Positions 27,337-35,974 of a DNA stretch of 64,000 nucleotides are shown piece after piece. Made by a program: the position numbers and the translations under genes. Below the pieces are notes generated by a model. It made no database searches. It saw only the letters and a program-made list of their open reading frames with translations, and was not told where the DNA came from. Source of the stretch: Chitinophagaceae bacterium (GTDB lineage: Bacteria > Bacteroidota > Bacteroidia > Chitinophagales > Chitinophagaceae); NCBI GenBank assembly GCA_017307755.1, contig JAFKGQ010000021.1, positions 62,001-126,000 on the forward strand, given 5' to 3'. The first letter of the stretch is position 1. Each line of letters begins with the position of its first letter.

Positions 27337-28527
27337 ATGTTGATAGATACCCTGAAAATTGCGGCGGAGCGCATACGCGATCAGGTGGTTCGGGACAGGC
27401 GGCATTTGCATGCCCGGCCCGAATTGTCATTTCATGAATATGGGACGGCGGAGTTTATTAAATCCCGGCTGGATGAGATAGGGGTGGAGTGGAAGGCTGC
27501 CGCGGAGACTGGGGTTATTGGGCTGATAAGAGGGGGGCTTGATAGCGCGGACGATCCTCTTGTCGTGCTGCGGGCGGATATCGATGCGCTGCCGATCACC
27601 GAGACGGGCAATAAACCTTATGCGTCGCAGCGCGCGGGCGTGATGCATGCCTGCGGCCATGATGCTCATACAGCGTCCCTGCTTGGCACGGCGGCCATTC
27701 TTCAATCCATGAGAGGGGCGTTTCACGGCACGGTGAAGCTGATATTCCAACCGGGGGAAGAGGTACTACCTGGCGGGGCCAGTCTCATGCTAAAAGAAGG
27801 GGTGCTGGAAGGGCCCTCGCCTGCGGCCGTTGTCGGGCAGCATGTGATGCCCGGTCTGCCATGCGGTGTGATCGGTGTGCGTAGTGGAAAGTTTATGGCA
27901 TCCATGGACGAGTTGCGGGTGACCGTATACGGAAAGGGTGGGCATGGTGCGCAGCCTCACCTCAATATTGACCCTGTTACCATCTCGGCGCAGATCATTG
28001 TTGCGTTGCAGCAGCTGGTGAGCAGGATGGCAAATCCCACCCTGCCTACCGTCTTGTCATTTGGTAAAGTAGTGGCTAATGGGGCGGTGAATGTGATACC
28101 CGACCAGGTGTATATGGAAGGTACGTTCCGTACGTTGGATGAATCCTGGCGTGACGAAGCTCATGCCCGGATGAAGAAGGCCGCGGAAGGGATTGCGTCG
28201 GCTCTGGGGGCCAGCTGTGAATTCCAGGTTGTCCGGGGGTACCCTTTTCTTATGAACGAGGAGGGCCTGGCGGCTGTAGTGCGGCAGCTGGCGGCGGAGT
28301 ACGTGGGGGCGGAAAATGTGGTGGATCCCGGTATCTGGATGGCCGCGGAAGATTTTGCATATTATTCGCAGGCCGCGGCTGGTTGCTTCTATCTGCTGGG
28401 GACAGGGAACGAGGGGAAGGGGACCTGTCATTCGCTGCATACCGCACAGTTCGATATAGACGAAGATGCGTTGCTTATCAGTACGGGGTTGATGGCGTAT
28501 ATTGCGTTGAAAAGGCTGGGGAATTGA
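27337..28527 (+). CDS. M20-family amidohydrolase (N-acyl amino acid/aminoacylase type)
   Basis: This 396-residue cytoplasmic enzyme has the M20D layout: MHACGHDAHTASLLG near residue 105 (metal-binding Cys, His and catalytic Asp region), the metal-site Glu pair in FQPGEEVLPGG, a dimerisation domain from about 185, and the C-terminal metal His in GTCHSLHTAQF. Family members deacylate N-acyl amino acids, hippurate or indole-acetyl conjugates; some act on N-acetyl amines. It ends region B's operon. Because no classical NagA/AgaA deacetylase is seen in the window, removal of an N-acetyl group from a sugar-derived product is a possible job, but this is inference. Confidence 0.87.
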   Translation: MLIDTLKIAAERIRDQVVRDRRHLHARPELSFHEYGTAEFIKSRLDEIGVEWKAAAETGVIGLIRGGLDSADDPLVVLRADIDALPITETGNKPYASQRAGVMHACGHDAHTASLLGTAAILQSMRGAFHGTVKLIFQPGEEVLPGGASLMLKEGVLEGPSPAAVVGQHVMPGLPCGVIGVRSGKFMASMDELRVTVYGKGGHGAQPHLNIDPVTISAQIIVALQQLVSRMANPTLPTVLSFGKVVANGAVNVIPDQVYMEGTFRTLDESWRDEAHARMKKAAEGIASALGASCEFQVVRGYPFLMNEEGLAAVVRQLAAEYVGAENVVDPGIWMAAEDFAYYSQAAAGCFYLLGTGNEGKGTCHSLHTAQFDIDEDALLISTGLMAYIALKRLGN

Positions 28528-28539
28528 GTCCGTCGCATG

Positions 28540-31014
28540 TTATTTTTCTATTCTAATACTTCCCAAACTATACCACCCGTCGGATTGCCGGCCTTGTATC
28601 GCAAGTTGTATCCTTGGTTCCAACGTTTGCTCATCCACGATAGCCAATTGAAGATCGTAAGCGCCATTGGGCGCCTGATCCACAAAGACTGCATCATTGT
28701 ATGTGTTGTCGCCCGGCAGCCATTCCCGGATATTTGCATGGGTGGTGAATGTGCAGGTGTGTTGATCATTTTTCAGACGGATGGCCAGCCGGTAGGGTTT
28801 GTAGCAGGGGGCCACGCCTTTGTTCTCCCACCAGGATTCAAAGCTGAGTTTGCCGTTGTTTTCGATGACCGTGGGGTAACTAAAGCGCCGCAGTACAAAC
28901 CGGTAGCCCATTTTTTTTAGCCAGTCCCCGATCAGAGGGTCCCACTTCGCGGGGATAGGGGAGGATTTTCCGTTGAAGGAGGACATATGCCATTTCAGGG
29001 ACTGGTCGATAATGTACTTTACTTGTTGGTCGGAATAGCCGTGGTCCATAAAGTCTTTGCCCGTGTTCCAGGTATCGAAGAAGCCGCAGATCTCGAAGGA
29101 GACGGGTGCTTTTTTCCAGGCATCCTGCATGTTGTATTGAATAATGGTCTGGGGATAATAATCGTACATGTGCGTCCAGCCGTGCTGTTCGGCTGCCCAG
29201 AAGCCGAGGTCGCCCAGACAGTCCTGCCGCCATCCGGGAAAATTGGCCGCGGCTGACTTCAGATATTCCATCTGTTTTTGACCGTGCAGCAAAGCGATGA
29301 GCGGTGTCTTTTTAAACGATTCTACATAGGGGTCGATGAGATTTTTCATCGTCTGTTCGGTCAGCAGCTCTGTACCCCCGCCTTCGCCCGCGGAGCCTAA
29401 GATAGAGACGTCGATGCTTTCCAGGTCGGGGTGTCCATCATAGCGCCCGCCAAGGGCGCGGATCATGCCGCCGAAATATTTTGCATAACGGGGGTCTTCC
29501 GGGTCTACGAGCCATTTGGCGGTGGCAAACTTCGTATTGGGGCCCACCATTTTTCTGTACCAGGCCGGAACATCCTGTGCGGGCTCGTCGGGATCGCTGC
29601 GGTAAGGTGAAATGCGTAGCATCACCGTCTGATGTTTGCGGTGTGCGATGTTCAGGAGGCCGTCGATAAAGTCCCAGCGGTACTTGCCGGGTGACGGCTC
29701 TATAAAGTTCCATTGTATCCGGAAGTAGGCGATAGTGGTGGAGGGGTGGTCGTTGTTCGTGTCGGAGGCGGTCTTACCAAAATCTTTTAGGTCTGCCTCG
29801 TTCAGTACATCATGGAATACGGGGATATTGTCGCCATTGAACATCTGGAAGGTGCTAAATCCCATGCCCGGGTTCATCAGCACTTCGTCTGTCTCGACGG
29901 GATGGACGAGCGTTGTCGCGCCTTGCTCAATGACAACCGTATGTTCGGGTCCTGTGACGCCGGCGAGATTGATGGTGCGGAAGAAAAATTCATTACGCTC
30001 TTTGGTGAGAGGAAGTTTTGTTACGGCCGGTGTATTTTCCCATGGGCCATTCTTTTTCCGTCTCAGCTGATAGGTCTTTAGGTTTGGTGTGCTTGAGCGG
30101 AGGGATATCGTGGCCTGGCTTCCTTCGATGACGACGGTGGATGCGATAGTATTTGGCGTCCATTCCAATGCGGACTTGTCGCTGACGATCTGCATGTGCG
30201 GCGTATTATATGCCCAGTGCGGCTTGCCGTCCCATATCCACGTATGGGTGCTGAAATACCGGTCGCCATACATGAGCTGGTAGCTGCCGTCTTTGGGCCA
30301 TTGCGTATACAGGTCGCTGTGTTTATTCCATTCGATGTTCGTGTAGGTAGCTGCGAAATTTGCCCGGGACTTTTTGTATTGCTCATCATAGTCCAGCGGA
30401 GTCCTGGAGGGGCCTTTCACCAGGACAATGTCGGCGGCTTTGTTTTTGAGATATTCATCCCGGATCTCCAGGGCTGAGAGGGGAATGCCGTTCTTTTCGA
30501 AATGGTGATCGTATTTGGCGTCGGAAAGGAACCATTTATGATAGCTGTTGAGCCAGATCTCATCGATGCCGTGGTGGCCGTCGGGGCCTCCCTGTACGCC
30601 GGGGCCTGCCCCGAGGCAGCGGGTGACGTAGCCGTAGGCATTCATGATCGCGTTCTGGACGACCATGTAGTGGCCGCAGTGGAAGCCGTTGCCTTTTAGT
30701 CCCTCGTCGATAATGCTTTCTGCGGAGCCGTCGCCCGGATGGGGGCCGGGATCGTTGATGGGAATATGGCTGCGTATCCAGTGCCGGAGCAGAAGGATCC
30801 TTTTTAGTTCATTCTGTTCGCCATGGAATACCGTGTCCAGTTGATATTTTGTCCGGAGGGCGGCGAACTTTGGAGCGTGGAGGTCTTCAAACCCGATGAA
30901 TGCGGAGTCCCCTGTATAAACGGGATTGTCCACGCTGACCACATGATATGGCTGACTGTTGCCGGGGAGGGAGTAGAGCGTCAGCAACAAAAGTAAATGG
31001 AAGAGCAGTTTCAT
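28540..31014 (-). CDS. Exported transglutaminase-like plus glycosidase-like (DUF4832) fusion
   Basis: The 824-residue protein starts with a signal peptide (residues 1-20). The first part, about 40-250, looks like a transglutaminase/protease fold: a Cys113-His148-Asp165 triad is visible in GFHCGHYM, HHGIDEIW and WFLSDAKYD. A linker follows. From about 380 a TIM-barrel-like domain begins (NPGMGFSTFQ, IAYFRIQWNFIEPSPG), ending in a DUF4832 domain at about 690-824. The barrel part resembles uncharacterised glycosidase-like proteins. It stands alone on the minus strand, convergent with the M20 gene, and has a candidate DeoR operator 56 bases upstream. Function is unknown; action on glycopeptide material is one reading of the two domains. 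Confidence 0.75.
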   Translation of the reverse strand: MKLLFHLLLLLTLYSLPGNSQPYHVVSVDNPVYTGDSAFIGFEDLHAPKFAALRTKYQLDTVFHGEQNELKRILLLRHWIRSHIPINDPGPHPGDGSAESIIDEGLKGNGFHCGHYMVVQNAIMNAYGYVTRCLGAGPGVQGGPDGHHGIDEIWLNSYHKWFLSDAKYDHHFEKNGIPLSALEIRDEYLKNKAADIVLVKGPSRTPLDYDEQYKKSRANFAATYTNIEWNKHSDLYTQWPKDGSYQLMYGDRYFSTHTWIWDGKPHWAYNTPHMQIVSDKSALEWTPNTIASTVVIEGSQATISLRSSTPNLKTYQLRRKKNGPWENTPAVTKLPLTKERNEFFFRTINLAGVTGPEHTVVIEQGATTLVHPVETDEVLMNPGMGFSTFQMFNGDNIPVFHDVLNEADLKDFGKTASDTNNDHPSTTIAYFRIQWNFIEPSPGKYRWDFIDGLLNIAHRKHQTVMLRISPYRSDPDEPAQDVPAWYRKMVGPNTKFATAKWLVDPEDPRYAKYFGGMIRALGGRYDGHPDLESIDVSILGSAGEGGGTELLTEQTMKNLIDPYVESFKKTPLIALLHGQKQMEYLKSAAANFPGWRQDCLGDLGFWAAEQHGWTHMYDYYPQTIIQYNMQDAWKKAPVSFEICGFFDTWNTGKDFMDHGYSDQQVKYIIDQSLKWHMSSFNGKSSPIPAKWDPLIGDWLKKMGYRFVLRRFSYPTVIENNGKLSFESWWENKGVAPCYKPYRLAIRLKNDQHTCTFTTHANIREWLPGDNTYNDAVFVDQAPNGAYDLQLAIVDEQTLEPRIQLAIQGRQSDGWYSLGSIRIEK

Positions 31015-31069
31015 TATTTTACAATTAGGTTTCGTAAAAATAATGAAAGGTTTTGAAAGTTTAAATAAT

Positions 31070-31078
31070 TTTCGTTTC
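31070..31078 (+). promoter_or_regulatory. Candidate DeoR/AgaR operator before the DUF4832 gene
   Basis: TTTCGTTTC matches TTTYRTTTY. It lies in the 74-base gap between the DUF4832 start (31014) and the DeoR stop (31089). Its reverse strand shares the 11-base GAAACGAAAAT with the site at 16186-16200. Confidence 0.45.
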
Positions 31079-31088
31079 TTAATAAAAG

Positions 31089-31874
31089 TTAAGCGATGAT
31101 AACCTTTACGCCGAGGCTTTCCAGTTTACTTTTGTTTTCCGGCAGGATGCCTTTGTCGGTGACGACGGTATTGATCTTGCTGAGGGGGGCGATGAATGCG
31201 AACCCTCTTTTTTGAAATTTACTGGAGTCGGCGACCACGATGACCTCTTTGGATATTTCGATCATGATCTGGTTCAGGTGGGCTTCTTCGGGATTGGGAG
31301 TGGAGATGCCAAAGTCGGGGTCGAAGCCGTCCACGCCCAGAAAAAGCTTGTCGCAGAAATAGTCCTTAAAGCCTCGTTCTGCAAGGATCCCCACGAGGGA
31401 GAGGGAGTTATTCTTCAGCATGCCGCCCGGGACGATGACATTGATATTGGTGTATTCGGCCAGGACGCTGGCCACGTTTAGTGCGTTGGTGATGACGGTG
31501 AGTGCGTTGAACTTAGAGAGGTTTTTTGCCAGTTCGTAGGTGGTGGAGCCGGAGTCGATGATGATGGTGTTGTGTTCTTCTATCAGCTCGGAAGCTCTTT
31601 TGCCGATGAGTTTTTTCTCCTGGAGGTGCTTTTTCTGTTTGTCCGAGAGAGGATAATCTTCATCGGAAAAATTCTGTTCGATCTTTATTGCGCCGCCTCT
31701 GGCCCTGATGAGCATTTTTTTCTTTTCCAGCTGTGCGAGATCGTTGCGAATTGTTACGCCCGTAACTCCCAGTCTTTCGCTCAATTCATTGACATTGACC
31801 TGCCCATGCGTTTTCAAAGCTTCTAATATTATGATCCTTCGACTAACGGTGGATTGGCTTTCTCCATTTTTCAT
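31089..31874 (-). CDS. DeoR/GlpR/AgaR-type transcriptional repressor
   Basis: This 261-residue regulator has a winged helix at residues 1-60 with the DeoR signature (LSERLGVTGVTIRNDLAQLEK) and a DeoRC sugar-phosphate sensor domain from about 85 (IIIDSGSTTYELAKNL, LFLGVDGFDPDFGIST). Such proteins repress sugar genes until a phosphorylated sugar binds. It lies between the DUF4832 gene and the sugar dehydrogenase gene and close to agaS. A TTTYRTTTY-like element occurs at its own promoter and at four other promoters in the window, as expected for an AgaR-like repressor of amino-sugar genes. Its actual effector is not shown by the sequence. Confidence 0.92.
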   Translation of the reverse strand: MKNGESQSTVSRRIIILEALKTHGQVNVNELSERLGVTGVTIRNDLAQLEKKKMLIRARGGAIKIEQNFSDEDYPLSDKQKKHLQEKKLIGKRASELIEEHNTIIIDSGSTTYELAKNLSKFNALTVITNALNVASVLAEYTNINVIVPGGMLKNNSLSLVGILAERGFKDYFCDKLFLGVDGFDPDFGISTPNPEEAHLNQIMIEISKEVIVVADSSKFQKRGFAFIAPLSKINTVVTDKGILPENKSKLESLGVKVIIA

Positions 31875-31888
31875 AAGCTAAGTATTAC

Positions 31889-31897
31889 AAAACGAAA
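31889..31897 (-). promoter_or_regulatory. Candidate DeoR/AgaR operator at its own promoter
   Basis: AAAACGAAA on the plus strand (TTTCGTTTT on the coding strand) lies 15 bases before the DeoR start codon, in the 210-base AT-rich gap divergent from the dehydrogenase gene. Its position would allow autorepression. Confidence 0.45.
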
Positions 31898-32042
31898 AGT
31901 AAATAATAGGATTAAATCTTATGCAAGTTATAGAATAACCTTAAATGAAAAGAAAGGAATTTGTAAATGGGTTTTATATACTGCAAAAAGCAATAATTTT
32001 TTACGAATTTGTATAAGGTAAGGAAAAATAAGATAAATTAGC

Positions 32043-32051
32043 TTTTGTTTC
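32043..32051 (+). promoter_or_regulatory. Candidate DeoR/AgaR operator before the cytochrome c-sugar dehydrogenase gene
   Basis: TTTTGTTTC matches TTTYRTTTY, 33 bases before the TTG start. It overlaps TAGCTTTTG at 32039-32047, which resembles the -7 box TAnnTTTG with one extra base. The remainder of the 31875-32084 gap is AT-rich with no further clear element. Confidence 0.4.
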
Positions 32052-32084
32052 CTAATTTTTATCACCTAACAAGCAACTGCGATC

Positions 32085-33821
32085 TTGAAGCATTTATTTC
32101 TGCTGTATCTCCTTCCTGCCATTGGTGTCTTCATAACCTCCTGTAATGGAGGCGGTTCCGGCAGTGGCGAAACCATTTCTACGGATAGTGTGGTGATTGC
32201 AAAAGGAAAGGTCCTTTTTACGCAAAATTGCGGGGGCTGTCACAATTTCACTCGAAGCTCCATCGGGCCTGCGCTGGGAGGGGTGACGGAAGCGGCTTCG
32301 GCCGGCTGGGTGAGGCGTTTTATTCAAAACCCCCGGAAGATGATAGACGCGGGAGATCAGCGGGCGGAAGGGCTTTACAAGCATTATAAGGTCGTGATGC
32401 CGGCTTTTGACCGGTGGGGTGAGGAGGAGCTGAGCAGCATCATTTCCTATCTCCATATACATAAAGGGGGAGGGAGCAGGGGCGGAAAGGACCATGGGCA
32501 GGCGATAGCAGACCCTATCCCTGGTGCGGTCCCTTCTTCGGGGCTGGAGGTCGGGCTCAGGCTTGTCGCGCAATTCCCCCGTAGTGCCGCCGACGGTAAT
32601 GCTCCCCTGGCGCGGATAACCAAATTGGATTTTGAGCCGGGGTCGGGAAGGACTTTTGTCGTTGATCTCCGTGGTAAGCTCTACCTGCTGTCGGACGGTG
32701 TGCCTTCCATATATATGGATATAGCCAGGCTCCGGCCGGCTTTTATACATGAGCCCAGGGTCGCCACTGGCTTTGGAAGTTTTGCATTCCATCCGGGCTT
32801 TATGAAGAACGGGTTGCTGTATACCTCTCATTCGGAGCGGGCCGGCAGCGGCAAAGCAGACTTTGGATATGCCGACAGCATTCCGACGGCCCTGCAGTGG
32901 GTGGTGACCGAGTGGCATGTAAAGGATCCCAGGTCAGGCGTCTTTTCCGGCGAGGGCAGGGAACTCTTGCGGGTAAACATGGTGACGGGCATGCACGGGG
33001 TGCAGGAGATCGCATTTAATCCCTATGCCAGGGCGGGGGATGGGGACTACGGTAAATTATATATATGTGTGGGTGACGGGGCTGCCGTGGAAGAAGGGTA
33101 TCCCGTACTGACCCATAGCATCGGGAAGGTCTGGGGTACTATCCTGCGTATCGATCCTATGGGACATGATAGTCGCAACGGCCGGTATGGCATTCCCACG
33201 GACAATCCGTTTGTGCGGCAGAGGGATCCGATGGTATTGAAGGAGATCTATGCGTATGGTTTTCGTAACCCCCATCGTATCAGTTGGAGCCATACGGGAA
33301 AAATGCTGGCTGTCAACATTGGTCAGACGAATATCGAATCTGTCTATTGGATCATGCCGGGCCATGACTATGGCTGGCCCATCCGGGAAGGCAATTTTCT
33401 GCTGGACCCGTACGGTGACCTGGACAAAATTTACCCGTTGCCTGCGGACGACACGGCTTATCATATTACCTATCCTATTGCTGAATACGACCACGATGAA
33501 GGCAAGGCCATTTGCGGAGGCTACGTATACGAAGGCAAGGTCTTGCCGCAGTTGCGGGGAAAATTCCTTTTCGGAGATGTCGTCAATGGGCGGTTGTTCT
33601 GTTTCGACATGAAAGATGTGGTGCAGGGGAAGCCTGTTCCCGTCAAAGAATGGCATATATCTGTGGATGGCCGCCCGGTGAACCTTCTGGGTCTTTGTGA
33701 CGGAGTGCGGGCGGACCTGCGTTTTGGACGGGACCGGGCAGGGGAAATGTACATTATGACAAAGACGGATGGAAAGGTGTATAAGATGGTAAGTGTAATA
33801 TCGAAAAAATCAAAAGCATGA
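32085..33821 (+). CDS. Lipoprotein cytochrome c fused to a PQQ-type glucose/sorbosone dehydrogenase
   Basis: This is a 578-residue redox lipoprotein. A lipobox cysteine lies at residue 20 (GVFITSCNG). A class I cytochrome c domain runs to about 130, with haem motif CGGCH at 49-53 and a likely axial Met in VVMPAFDRW. From about 150 a six-bladed propeller of the GSDH type follows (IYAYGFRNPHRISW, GHDYGWPIREGNF, ICGGYVYEG). Such enzymes oxidise sugars with PQQ and pass electrons to the haem. The start is a TTG at 32085, chosen because the signal peptide begins exactly there and no ATG is available. It is one base before the EamA transporter gene and lies downstream of a DeoR-type site. Confidence 0.87.
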   Translation: MKHLFLLYLLPAIGVFITSCNGGGSGSGETISTDSVVIAKGKVLFTQNCGGCHNFTRSSIGPALGGVTEAASAGWVRRFIQNPRKMIDAGDQRAEGLYKHYKVVMPAFDRWGEEELSSIISYLHIHKGGGSRGGKDHGQAIADPIPGAVPSSGLEVGLRLVAQFPRSAADGNAPLARITKLDFEPGSGRTFVVDLRGKLYLLSDGVPSIYMDIARLRPAFIHEPRVATGFGSFAFHPGFMKNGLLYTSHSERAGSGKADFGYADSIPTALQWVVTEWHVKDPRSGVFSGEGRELLRVNMVTGMHGVQEIAFNPYARAGDGDYGKLYICVGDGAAVEEGYPVLTHSIGKVWGTILRIDPMGHDSRNGRYGIPTDNPFVRQRDPMVLKEIYAYGFRNPHRISWSHTGKMLAVNIGQTNIESVYWIMPGHDYGWPIREGNFLLDPYGDLDKIYPLPADDTAYHITYPIAEYDHDEGKAICGGYVYEGKVLPQLRGKFLFGDVVNGRLFCFDMKDVVQGKPVPVKEWHISVDGRPVNLLGLCDGVRADLRFGRDRAGEMYIMTKTDGKVYKMVSVISKKSKA

Positions 33822-33822
33822 T

Positions 33823-34686
33823 ATGAAGTTCAACTCCTGGCTTGCCTACGCATTTTTAAGCACAATTTTTTGCGGGACATGGGGCGCGTTGATCGAGCTG
33901 CCTGAGAAGAACGGGTTTCCCGCCACCCTGGGATATGTCGTGTGGGCGCTGACCATGATCATTCCCGCCGTGATCGCCATGAAAAGATCGGGCATCCGTC
34001 TGGAAAAGAACCGGGCGGCCGTCATCTATGGGATGGCTATCGGCATTTCCGGCGCGGCGGGTCAGTTGATCCTTTTCCAGGCTTTGAGAAGCGGACCGGC
34101 CTATCTTGTTTTTCCTTTTGTTTCTTTGTCTCCTCTCGTTACCATCCTGTTGTCCATTTTAGTATTGAAGGAGAAGGCTTCGCCCCGGGCATGGGCGGGC
34201 ATCGTGATCGCGCTGATCTCCATTCCTCTGTTATCCTATCAGCCGGGAGACAAGAGCGCTGCGTCCGGCATACTCTGGATATTCCTTGCCCTCGCCGTCT
34301 TTCTTCTGTGGGGTGTACAGGCCTATTTTATGAAAGCGGCCAATAGCATCATGCAGGCTGAAAGCATTTTTTTCTATATGATGATTTCCGGGCTGCTGCT
34401 AATACCCGTGGCCCTGTTGATGACGGATTTCAACATGCCTGTCAACTGGGGTTTCAAAGGGCCGTATATGGCAGCCTTTATCCAGGTGTTGAATGCCGTG
34501 GGTGCCTTGTTCCTCGTCTATGCATTCCGATATGGCCGGGCCATCATCGTCAGTCCTCTCACCAATGCAGGGGCGCCCATGATCACCATTGTCATTTCTC
34601 TTTGCATCTACGGGCTCATGCCTCACCCGGTGATCCTTGCGGGACTTGTGCTGGCCCTGGTGGCTGTCTTTCTTTTGGCTTTATAA
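33823..34686 (+). CDS. EamA/DMT-family membrane transporter
   Basis: A 287-residue membrane protein with about ten hydrophobic segments in two repeats, as in EamA/DMT transporters of the RhaT-like or GRP group. It starts with FSTIFCGTWGALIELP-like segments and includes SLSPLVTILLSILVLKEK at the end of the first repeat, a typical EamA landmark. The start is one base after the stop of the sugar dehydrogenase gene. DMT transporters carry many small metabolites; a role in sugar or sugar-acid uptake is suggested only by its neighbours. It ends 106 bases before agaS. Confidence 0.85.
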   Translation: MKFNSWLAYAFLSTIFCGTWGALIELPEKNGFPATLGYVVWALTMIIPAVIAMKRSGIRLEKNRAAVIYGMAIGISGAAGQLILFQALRSGPAYLVFPFVSLSPLVTILLSILVLKEKASPRAWAGIVIALISIPLLSYQPGDKSAASGILWIFLALAVFLLWGVQAYFMKAANSIMQAESIFFYMMISGLLLIPVALLMTDFNMPVNWGFKGPYMAAFIQVLNAVGALFLVYAFRYGRAIIVSPLTNAGAPMITIVISLCIYGLMPHPVILAGLVLALVAVFLLAL

Positions 34687-34743
34687 AATGGCTTATGAAA
34701 GGAAAAAAATATTCAAAATAATAGGAAAGATAAAAAATGTCCC

Positions 34744-34751
34744 TATATTTG
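34744..34751 (+). promoter_or_regulatory. Perfect -7 box (TAnnTTTG) before agaS
   Basis: TATATTTG matches the Bacteroidota -7 consensus exactly, 41 bases before the agaS start. No clear -33 TTTG is seen at the usual distance. The operator-like repeats start at the last base of the box, so a bound repressor would cover the transcription start. Confidence 0.5.
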
Positions 34752-34765
34752 AAAGGAAATGAAAA
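34751..34765 (-). promoter_or_regulatory. Candidate DeoR/AgaR operator before agaS (three 5-base repeats)
   Basis: GAAAG-GAAAT-GAAAA forms three direct repeats with 5-base spacing, containing RAAAYRAAA at 34756-34764. It starts at the end of a perfect -7 box and lies 27 bases before the start codon. From memory, E. coli AgaR sites are also built of TTTC-type repeats. It closely resembles the site at 16186-16200. Confidence 0.55.
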
Positions 34766-34792
34766 TTATTCCATTTTCTCTATATAAGCATT

Positions 34793-35947
34793 ATGAAAGA
34801 ATTGCATGTCAGGGATCAGTGGTACACGGGAAAGGAAGTTGCTCATCAGCCTGTCTTGTGGCAGGAGACGTTGGAGACGGTGATTTCAGCGCGGCAGCAG
34901 TTGTCCTCTTTTTTGAAGGAAGTGTATGCAACACCTGGTTTACAGATCATTCTTACGGGAGCGGGGTCTTCGGCGTACATCGGTGAGATATTGCAATACA
35001 GCTTTCAGCAGCATACGGGGCTGCAGGTGAGCGCTGTGGCCACGACGGACCTGGTGACGCATCCGGAAACCTTCTTTAGTCCGTCAGTGCCATTGCTCCT
35101 GGTGTCGTTTGCCAGGTCGGGCGACAGTCCAGAGAGTGTGGCGACGCTGCAGTTGGCTGAGAAGTTAAGCGATGCCGTATCCCATCTTGTCATCACCTGT
35201 AATGCAGAAGGCCGGCTAGCCCAGGCAGCACGGACAGCGAGGCGGGCATTTGTTTTCCTGCTGCCTGCCGCATCCAATGATCAGGCGCTGGCTATGACCA
35301 GCTCGTTTACCTGTATGTCCCTTGCGGGGCTGCTGATCGCAGATATTGCAAATGTCGCGGGCAAGAGTGATATGGTACGGAAGCTTATGGGCCTGGGTCG
35401 TATACTTCTCGACAAATATGCGCCGGAGCTGGATGTTTTGACAGACCTGGACGTGAAGCGCGTTGTTTTTTTGGGTTCCGGTCCGTTGAAAGGAGCTGCC
35501 AGGGAATCTCATCTGAAGGTCATCGAGCTGACGGACGGGCAGGTGAATTGTCAGTATGATTCATTTCTTGGCTTCCGGCATGGCCCGAAGGCCATCATCG
35601 ACGATCACACCGTGATGGTGTATCTATTTTCCAACGACCCTTATGTGCGGAAATATGAGCTGGACCTTGTAGGTGGCATCGCCCGGACAGAGCGGTTCCT
35701 GTATAGTCTGGGTGTCGGGCAGGGGCTCAAGACGGCCGGAGGTCCGGACCTGCATCTGTCTATCGAGCTGGGATTAGATGGATGGCGGGCGGCGGATGAT
35801 GTCCTGGCCGTCTGCAGTGTCATCCCGGCGCAGCTCATCGGGTTTTACAGGTCCCTGAAGCTGGGGCTCAATCCCGACGCACCTTCCCGGCGGGGAGGGA
35901 TCCATCGTGTGGTGCAGGGCGTAAACATATATCCTTATAAAGATTAA
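34793..35947 (+). CDS. agaS: AgaS-type SIS-domain sugar isomerase/deaminase
   Basis: A 384-residue cytoplasmic protein with two SIS domains (sugar isomerase). Motifs include LTGAGSSAYIGE near residue 55, LLVSFARSGDSPES near 105 and VFLGSGPLKGAARESHLKVIELTDG in the second half, which is the AgaS pattern. AgaS converts galactosamine-6-phosphate to tagatose-6-phosphate plus ammonia. Length and motifs fit family members (about 385). It leads a run of overlapping or closely spaced genes (kinase, aldolase, amidohydrolase, transporter, epimerase), and it has a -7 box and operator-like repeats. The neighbours support the GalNAc/galactosamine pathway. Confidence 0.9.
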   Translation: MKELHVRDQWYTGKEVAHQPVLWQETLETVISARQQLSSFLKEVYATPGLQIILTGAGSSAYIGEILQYSFQQHTGLQVSAVATTDLVTHPETFFSPSVPLLLVSFARSGDSPESVATLQLAEKLSDAVSHLVITCNAEGRLAQAARTARRAFVFLLPAASNDQALAMTSSFTCMSLAGLLIADIANVAGKSDMVRKLMGLGRILLDKYAPELDVLTDLDVKRVVFLGSGPLKGAARESHLKVIELTDGQVNCQYDSFLGFRHGPKAIIDDHTVMVYLFSNDPYVRKYELDLVGGIARTERFLYSLGVGQGLKTAGGPDLHLSIELGLDGWRAADDVLAVCSVIPAQLIGFYRSLKLGLNPDAPSRRGGIHRVVQGVNIYPYKD

Positions 35948-35974
35948 TAATTGTAGGGAACAAAATAATCCGGC

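Noticed and set aside
32094..32918. Minus-strand open frame of 274 codons opposite the sugar dehydrogenase
   Set aside because: The plus strand has an intact lipobox, haem motif and propeller signatures; the reverse frame has low-complexity composition only.
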